This document shows, one piece after another, positions 6,647 through 10,458 of a stretch of DNA of 10,458 nucleotides (positions are counted from its first letter, which is position 1; every line of letters begins with the position of its first letter). The stretch covers positions 1 to 10,458 of the forward strand of contig JAKEGO010000128.1 in NCBI GenBank assembly GCA_022615805.1, written 5' to 3'. Under the pieces are notes generated by a model. That model saw only the letters and a program-made list of their open reading frames with translations. It was not told the DNA's origin and did not search any database. The position numbers were made by a program, and so were the translations under genes. The DNA comes from Thermoplasmata archaeon. Lineage in GTDB: Archaea > Thermoplasmatota > JAKEGO01.

Positions 6647-7669
6647 TCATCTCCTGGGTGCCGCCTTGCCCGCCTCCGCCGCCCGCTCGACCGCCTTACC
6701 GATCGGCTCGTCCGCGCATTCCTTCTCGGTGGCCAGCCAGTCGATGACCTTCCCCCTGAAGTCGCCGAGCCTGCGGTACCCCTTTGCCTGCATCCACGCG
6801 TCGAGCTCTGCCGAGGCGGCCGCGAAGACCCCGGCGTCCCGCTCGTAGACCGCAGAGCCCATTCCCACAGCGGTGGCGCCCACGAGGATGAACCTCGCCA
6901 GGTCCTCGCCCGACGCGGCTCCGCCGGACGCGATGATCGGCGCCTGGTCGATGCACCCCGTCCTCATGGCCACGGCGATGTCGGCGACCTTTCGCAGCGC
7001 GAGCGGACGGATCGCCGGACCGGAGAGGCCCCCGATGAGGTTGCCCAGAACGGGGCGCTCGAAGTTGACGTCAACGTCCATGGCGGCGAAAGTGTTCACC
7101 GCGGCGATGGCCGATGCGCCGGCATACAGGGCGGCGGCCGCGATCTCGACGATGTCCGACACGTTCGGCGTGAGCTTCGCAATGATGGGGACGTCGGTGT
7201 TGGTGCAGATCGCGGAGATCGCCCTCGCGGTCTCGGCGGGGTCCTGGGATACCAGCGCGTCGGGCCTGCTGCCCCCCGCGTGCGGGCACGAGAGGTTGAC
7301 TTCGATCGCGGGTGGGCCGAGCCGGTCGACGGCCATCGCGAGCTGCCTCAGCTCGTCGGGCGAGGACGCATGGATGCTCGGGATGACCGGCCTCCCCCCG
7401 ACCCTTGCGGCGTACGTCCTCGAGAATTCCTCGATCCCCGGGTTCGGGAGGCCCATCGCGTTCATGATACCACCGGCTGGCGTGGGAACCAGCACAGGGC
7501 CCCTGTAGCCCTCCCTCGGACGAAGGGTGACCGACTTGGTGACGAGGAGGCCGGCGCCGCCCTTGGCCGCTGCCTCGAGCATCCCCTGGCGTTCGCCGAG
7601 AATGCCCGAGGGGAGGACGGTGGGGTTTGCCAGCTTCATGCCGAGAAGTTCCACTGTAAGGTCTGCCAT
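6647..7669 (-). CDS. pyrD: Dihydroorotate dehydrogenase (class 1 type)
   Basis: FMN enzyme oxidising dihydroorotate to orotate, the fourth step of de novo pyrimidine synthesis; cytosolic. The 340-residue TIM barrel shows the class 1 motifs: VTKSVT with Lys45, NAMGLPNPG at 70-78 for substrate binding, NLSCPH with catalytic-base Cys128, KLTPN with Lys165, GGLSGPAIRP at 213-222, and the FMN-phosphate loops ASGG (about 247-250) and GMGSA (269-273). The tail after about residue 300 runs on in an Ala/Lys/Glu-rich stretch. The catalytic Cys marks class 1, not the serine-type membrane class 2. The partner PyrK of class 1B is not in the window. A relative such as the dihydropyrimidine dehydrogenase PreA is a less likely reading. 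It converges on the phosphatase gene with a 29-base gap. It has no ribosome binding site and may be leaderless. Confidence 0.92.
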   Translation of the reverse strand: MADLTVELLGMKLANPTVLPSGILGERQGMLEAAAKGGAGLLVTKSVTLRPREGYRGPVLVPTPAGGIMNAMGLPNPGIEEFSRTYAARVGGRPVIPSIHASSPDELRQLAMAVDRLGPPAIEVNLSCPHAGGSRPDALVSQDPAETARAISAICTNTDVPIIAKLTPNVSDIVEIAAAALYAGASAIAAVNTFAAMDVDVNFERPVLGNLIGGLSGPAIRPLALRKVADIAVAMRTGCIDQAPIIASGGAASGEDLARFILVGATAVGMGSAVYERDAGVFAAASAELDAWMQAKGYRRLGDFRGKVIDWLATEKECADEPIGKAVERAAEAGKAAPRR

Positions 7670-7690
7670 CGATGGTAAAAGGGGGGCATG

Positions 7691-7700
7691 GATTTAATCC
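7691..7700 (-). promoter_or_regulatory. TATA box of pyrD
   Basis: The minus strand reads GGATTAAATC, with its AT core centred about 26 bases from the pyrD ATG. That predicts initiation at or within a base or two of the start codon, in line with the absence of a ribosome binding site. Confidence 0.55.
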
Positions 7701-7720
7701 TTACCACATCAACGGGTCTC

Positions 7721-7738
7721 GGGTGCATCGATGCGCCC
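7721..7738. repeat. Near-perfect palindrome upstream of pyrD
   Basis: GGGTGCATCGATGCGCCC is an 18-base palindrome with one imperfect pair, around a perfect GCATCGATGC. A shorter perfect palindrome sharing its core, CCATCGATGG (7666-7675), spans the pyrD start codon, so two CATCGATG cores flank the pyrD TATA box with centres 59 bases apart. Looser arms AACGGG (7711-7716) and CCCGTT (7737-7742) surround the larger one. It may be an operator of the divergent pyrD/zinc-ribbon region. Confidence 0.4.
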
Positions 7739-7873
7739 CGTTGGAATATCCGGACATCGTTCCGACGGTCGCGTCGATGAACGGCGGAGGACAGTGCCGG
7801 TCGAGCGCCTGGACAGGGCGAATATGTGGTGTGCGACCCTCGGACCGTGCACCGCCGGCACCGAAGCATAAGG

Positions 7874-7880
7874 CTTATAA
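7874..7880 (+). promoter_or_regulatory. TATA box of the zinc-ribbon/EF-1beta unit
   Basis: CTTATAA (in AAGGCTTATAAC) is centred about 26-27 bases before the ATG at 7904. As with rnp2 and pyrD, the spacing implies that transcription begins at the start codon; no ribosome binding site is visible between them. Confidence 0.6.
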
Positions 7881-7903
7881 CGGGGGCCCGCTCTCCTGCG
7901 CCC

Positions 7904-8068
7904 ATGATAACCGGACAGTGCACATCATGCGGCTTGAGGCTCGCTGGCAAGGGCTTCACGACGTTCAAGTGCCCGGCCTGCGGGGAGGGCTCGATAGGGC
8001 GGTGCGAGCAGTGCCGCGACCAGGCCGTCAGTTACAAATGCGACAAGTGCGGTTTCCAGGGGCCGTAG
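7904..8068 (+). CDS. Small zinc-ribbon protein (HVO_2753-like, predicted RNA-binding)
   Basis: A 54-residue protein with four CxxC knuckles: Cys6/9, Cys23/26, Cys34/37 and Cys46/49, enough for two zinc sites. It fits the archaeal family of Zn-ribbon proteins predicted to bind RNA and act in translation; the haloarchaeal HVO_2753 is the studied member, with two zinc fingers. The frame is open further upstream, but I chose ATG 7904 because the family begins just before the first CxxC and a TATA box sits 26 bases upstream. The gene is followed 8 bases later by elongation factor 1-beta, a pairing found widely in archaea that supports a role in translation. The molecular job is unknown. Confidence 0.9.
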   Translation: MITGQCTSCGLRLAGKGFTTFKCPACGEGSIGRCEQCRDQAVSYKCDKCGFQGP

Positions 8069-8076
8069 GTGTTCTC

Positions 8077-8337
8077 ATGGGGCAGGTCCTTCTGAAATAC
8101 CAGATCATGCCCGAGTCGGCGGAACAGGACATGGAGGCGCTCAAGGCCGGCGTGACCTCCGCGATGGAGAGCGTCGACATCAGGGGCATGTCGATCAAGC
8201 CGATAGCCTTCGGCCTCAAGGCGCTTGAGGTCATCATCGTCATGCCTGATGCAAGCGGCACCGATGCGCTGGAAGCATCCCTGGAGAGCCTCGAGGGCGT
8301 GCAATCCGTGAAGGTCCTGGCCATGGACCTGTTATAG
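8077..8337 (+). CDS. ef1b: Elongation factor 1-beta (aEF-1beta)
   Basis: The archaeal guanine-nucleotide exchange factor for aEF-1alpha; it replaces GDP by GTP so the factor can bind aminoacyl-tRNA again. At 86 residues it has the usual length of the archaeal protein, which corresponds to only the catalytic C-terminal domain of eukaryotic eEF1B. Typical segments are the N-terminal YQIMPES, the middle IKPIAFGLKALEVIIVMPD and the C-terminal LEGVQSVKVLAMDLL. ATG 8077 is chosen by the family N-terminus; a weak AGGTG at 8067-8071 precedes it. It is cotranscribed with the zinc-ribbon gene. Its stop codon meets the end of a minus-strand gene remnant (8332-8577). A T4 run at 8342-8345 is the only terminator-like sign. 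Confidence 0.95.
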   Translation: MGQVLLKYQIMPESAEQDMEALKAGVTSAMESVDIRGMSIKPIAFGLKALEVIIVMPDASGTDALEASLESLEGVQSVKVLAMDLL

Positions 8338-8577
8338 CGTACTTTTCGAACATCGGTCCTTCATTTCTCGCACAAGCTCCGATGTGAGAAAAAGCACGTC
8401 CAAAAAGGGACTACCCTTGGCTTCCAGCAGTTGAGTGACGGGTAGGCCTGCCCTGATCAAGTCTTCTTTGACAAACTTGGTAGAGCCTTGTTCCCCGATG
8501 AGGCTAGTGACCTTCGATGCGATTCCCAGGCCACTAGCAACGCACGTGAATGAGACCTTGCTAGGGTTACTGATCGG
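8332..8577 (-). pseudogene. Start-less open frame, probable remnant of an unidentified gene
   Basis: Between the EF-1beta and larE stops, the minus strand holds an 81-codon open frame, read from 8577 down to TAA at 8332-8334. It has no ATG or GTG near its beginning; the first TTG is mid-frame and the first ATG is near the end. The translation looks protein-like, for example SGLGIASKVTSLIGEQGSTK, then FVKEDLIRAGLPVTQLLEAK and SPFLDVLFLTSELVREMKDR. The second codon position is clearly the poorest in G+C, as in real genes. Over the last 62 codons I count about 56% GC at third positions, well below the neighbouring genes. I do not recognise the family. The simplest reading is the decaying 3' part of a gene whose 5' end was lost, possibly of foreign origin; a chance open frame is possible. 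Confidence 0.4.
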
Positions 8578-8587
8578 TTATCGGGTA

Positions 8588-9415
8588 CTATGATTCCCTG
8601 TACCCCGCGGGGTCGACCTCGAATTCCCCGATCCCCTCCGCGGAGAGGATGGCAGCGAGCCTTCGCATATCCTCTTGGCCGGCCAGGCGGCCCACGAGGT
8701 CCGGGGATACCTGGACCAGCGCAGGCCCGCCCCACAGGCGGACGCGGACGAGGGGGAAGCCCATCTCCATTATCGCCTCCTCGGCCCTCTCGACGGCCTT
8801 GAGGCGCTCGATGGTCAGCGGCTCGCCCTCCGGGAACCTCGTCGCCAGGCAGGTCGTGCTGGGCATCGACGCGAACGGGAGCCCCAGGTCAGCCGCGAGA
8901 CGCCTGACATCCAGGTCCGAGAGCCCCGCCTCGGCCAGGGGGTGGGCGACCCCGAACTCCGCGGCTACTCCGAGGCCGATCCTGCCCTTCTCGAAGTCCG
9001 TCGTCGTGGCACCGTCGGCAACCGTCCACCGTCCGCCACCCTCTCCCCGGACCGCCAGCTCCGCCGTCCTCTCGGCCAGCGCCGCATACATGGTCCGCTT
9101 GCACAGGGCGCACCTGTCGGGGGGGTTGCGGTCGAACCCCCCCATACGGGAGAACGGGACCTCGACGTACTCGACCCCGGCGCCGGCCACTTCCGCGTTA
9201 GCGAGGGCGGCGCGGCGCTGCACCCCCGGGACGGCTTCGTTGACCACCATGACGGCCCTCACGTAACGGGCGCCGAGGACCCTCACGCTCTCCCGGAGGA
9301 GGAAGGCGCTGTCGACGCCCCCGGAGTAGGAGAGGACGAGACGGCGATGGCCGCGGAGGACCCTCTCCAACTCATGCGACGCATGCATCGGGGACCGGAC
9401 CGATTGCAAGCACAT
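8588..9415 (-). CDS. larE: LarE-type ATP-dependent sulfur transferase (PP-loop superfamily)
   Basis: A PP-loop ATPase of the LarE family (TIGR00268-like). LarE adenylates a carboxylate of the nicotinate-derived precursor and inserts sulfur to build the nickel-pincer cofactor of lactate racemase and relatives. Motifs: PP-loop SYSGGVDSAFLL (29-40), RNPPDRCALCKRTMY (96-110), ADGATTTD (133-140), HPLAEAGLSDLDVRRLA (158-174) and the CLATRFPEGE block with Cys189 (189-198). Cys102, Cys105 and Cys189 form a three-cysteine set, as in the [4Fe-4S] LarE proteins, and unlike the single sacrificial cysteine of Lactobacillus. The 275-residue length is typical. ATG 9415 has no ribosome binding site; the ATG at codon 10 (9388) would put the PP-loop nearer its usual position. 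No larA, larB or larC is in the window, so a related sulfur-transfer role is possible. Confidence 0.85.
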   Translation of the reverse strand: MCLQSVRSPMHASHELERVLRGHRRLVLSYSGGVDSAFLLRESVRVLGARYVRAVMVVNEAVPGVQRRAALANAEVAGAGVEYVEVPFSRMGGFDRNPPDRCALCKRTMYAALAERTAELAVRGEGGGRWTVADGATTTDFEKGRIGLGVAAEFGVAHPLAEAGLSDLDVRRLAADLGLPFASMPSTTCLATRFPEGEPLTIERLKAVERAEEAIMEMGFPLVRVRLWGGPALVQVSPDLVGRLAGQEDMRRLAAILSAEGIGEFEVDPAGYRES

Positions 9416-9425
9416 AATTGTAGCG

Positions 9426-9446
9426 CCTCACGCTGCGCCCGTGAGG
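9426..9446. repeat. Palindrome CCTCACG-N7-CGTGAGG between larE and the disulfide reductase gene
   Basis: A perfect 7+7 bp inverted repeat with a 7-base centre, in the 78-base region between two divergent genes. With the predicted AT-rich box at 9452-9460, it would lie over the larE transcription start (a repressor-like position) and upstream of the box for the other gene (an activator-like position). The arms and spacing fit an operator for a dimeric regulator. No regulator gene is nearby. Confidence 0.5.
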
Positions 9447-9451
9447 GTAGC

Positions 9452-9460
9452 ATTATTTAT
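9452..9460. promoter_or_regulatory. Shared AT-rich TATA element of larE and the disulfide reductase gene
   Basis: ATTATTTAT on the plus strand, ATAAATAAT on the minus strand, is the only AT-rich block between the two divergent starts. For the plus gene it is centred about 38 bases before the ATG, predicting a short leader that begins near the GGTGG at 9483-9487. For larE it is centred about 41 bases before ATG 9415. Whether one box serves both directions cannot be told from sequence. Confidence 0.45.
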
Positions 9461-9493
9461 CGTGCCCCGGGCCTTCCGGGGCGGTGGACGGAC

Positions 9494-10458
9494 ATGAAGC
9501 AATACGATCTCATCGTCGTCGGCACGGGCTCCGGGATGAACTTCATCGATGCACTGGTCCGGAAGACGCCCGACATCCGCATAGCCGTCATCGACAGGGA
9601 CGAGCCTGGCGGCATCTGCCTGACCCGAGGGTGCATCCCGACGAAGGTCCTGGTCCATGTTGCGGACCTCGTGCGGCTCGCGGGCGAGATGAAGGCGTTC
9701 GGCATCGACGTCGAGCTGAAGGGCGTCGATTTCCGGCGCGTGATGGAACGGATGAGGGAGCACATCGGCGGGGACATCGAGATGATCGGCAAGGGCCTCT
9801 CGTCGTCACCGAACATCGATTACTACCGCGATGTCGCGACGTTCACGGCGCCCATGACGATGAAGGTGGGCGGAGAGGACATCACCGGGAAGAAGATATT
9901 CCTGTGCACGGGCTCGAAGCCCCTCGTGCCCGACATCGCGGGCCTCGACGCCGTCCCGTACCACACGAGCGACACGATACTCGGCATCGACCGCCTCCCG
10001 AAGGAGCTGGTGATCGTCGGCGGCGGGTACATCGCCGCGGAGTACGGGCACTTCTTCTCGGCCATGGGTTCGAAGGTCACGGTCATCGGGAGGAACCGGC
10101 AGTTCCTGAAAGGGGAGGAGCCGGAGGTCTCGACCCTCGCCGTGCGGGAGATGTCGAGGCACATGCACATCGTGACGAACCACGAGGTGAGCAAGGTTGA
10201 GCGCGGGTTGGCGGGGAACTACAAGGTCACGGCGACGAACCGGGAGTCCGGGAGGAGCATCGCGGTCCCCGCGACGGAGGTCCTCATCGCCTCCGGCCGG
10301 GCCTCGAACTCCGACATCCTCGACCCTTCGAAGGGAGGCATCGCGACGGACGACCGCGGATGGATCGTCGTCGACGAGCGCATGAGGACGTCGCAGCCCG
10401 GCGTCTGGGCCTTTGGGGACGCCACGGGGAAGCACCTGTTCAAGCACGTCGCGAACCA
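9494..10458 (+). CDS. FAD-dependent disulfide reductase (dihydrolipoamide dehydrogenase/mycothione reductase-like), 3' partial
   Basis: Class I pyridine nucleotide-disulfide oxidoreductase; 321 codons are seen and the frame runs off the window. The FAD dinucleotide-binding motif is VVGTGSGMN (8-16). The redox-active pair is Cys42 and Cys47 in GGICLTRGCIPTK. CTGSKP (138-143) and the NAD(P)-binding VIVGGGYIAAEYG (173-185) follow. WAFGDATGKHLFKHVAN near the end is the second FAD contact. The GTGSGMN start and the KHVAN ending recall mycothione reductases as much as lipoamide dehydrogenases, whose usual ending is GDV..LAHKA. No 2-oxoacid dehydrogenase gene is visible, so the substrate may be a low-molecular-weight disulfide, lipoyl groups or another thiol. 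GGTGG at 9483-9487 is the likely ribosome binding site. It is divergent from larE across a palindrome. Confidence 0.9.
   Translation, partial: MKQYDLIVVGTGSGMNFIDALVRKTPDIRIAVIDRDEPGGICLTRGCIPTKVLVHVADLVRLAGEMKAFGIDVELKGVDFRRVMERMREHIGGDIEMIGKGLSSSPNIDYYRDVATFTAPMTMKVGGEDITGKKIFLCTGSKPLVPDIAGLDAVPYHTSDTILGIDRLPKELVIVGGGYIAAEYGHFFSAMGSKVTVIGRNRQFLKGEEPEVSTLAVREMSRHMHIVTNHEVSKVERGLAGNYKVTATNRESGRSIAVPATEVLIASGRASNSDILDPSKGGIATDDRGWIVVDERMRTSQPGVWAFGDATGKHLFKHVAN

Noticed and set aside
8457..8735. A 92-codon minus-strand ORF covering the end of larE and the following spacer.
   Set aside because: Its first two thirds are an out-of-frame reading of larE, rich in Gly, Pro and Arg. The spacer is better explained by the other minus-strand frame at 8332-8577.
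9545..9552. Third CATCGATG copy, within the disulfide reductase gene.
   Set aside because: It is explained by the codons for Ile-Asp in a coding region and is not near a promoter.

Overview
This window is archaeal chromosomal DNA, GC-rich (roughly two thirds GC by eye, with GC-rich third codon positions). The archaeal marks are the order S13-S4-S11-RNA polymerase subunit D, an RNase P Pop5-type protein, aEF-1beta next to its small zinc-ribbon partner, and TATA boxes close to the archaeal TTTAWATA consensus in the AT-poor spacers. The [4Fe-4S]-bearing RpoD and the high GC fit a euryarchaeote, perhaps a Thermoplasmata or Methanomassiliicoccales relative; that placement is a guess from general resemblance.

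Layout. 1-2108 (+): the end of a translation/transcription operon, rps13 (5' partial), rps4, rps11 and rpoD, tightly packed or overlapping. 2109-2414: a gene-poor spacer. 2415-4361 (-): AMP-forming acetyl-CoA synthetase, converging on rpoD. 4362-4534: a divergent promoter region holding nested inverted repeats. 4535-6617 (+): rnp2 (Pop5), a DUF2797 protein, and a PPP-family phosphatase whose TTG start overlaps the DUF2797 gene. 6647-7669 (-): dihydroorotate dehydrogenase. 7670-7903: a divergent promoter region with a near-perfect palindrome. 7904-8337 (+): zinc-ribbon protein and elongation factor 1-beta. 8332-8577 (-): a start-less, lower-GC3 open frame that looks like a gene remnant. 8588-9415 (-): a LarE-type PP-loop sulfur transferase. 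9416-9493: a divergent promoter region with a 7+7 bp palindrome. 9494 to the end (+): a flavin disulfide reductase related to dihydrolipoamide dehydrogenase and mycothione reductase, cut by the window.

Most of the content is core housekeeping: ribosome, RNA polymerase, RNase P, elongation factor, pyrimidine synthesis and acetate activation. I see no CRISPR array, IS element, tRNA, rRNA or phage gene, and no convincing new multi-gene system. The points most worth a second look are the DUF2797-phosphatase coupled pair, the gene remnant, the palindrome between the two redox/sulfur genes, the three-cysteine LarE without lar partners, and a repeated promoter geometry that implies leaderless transcripts.
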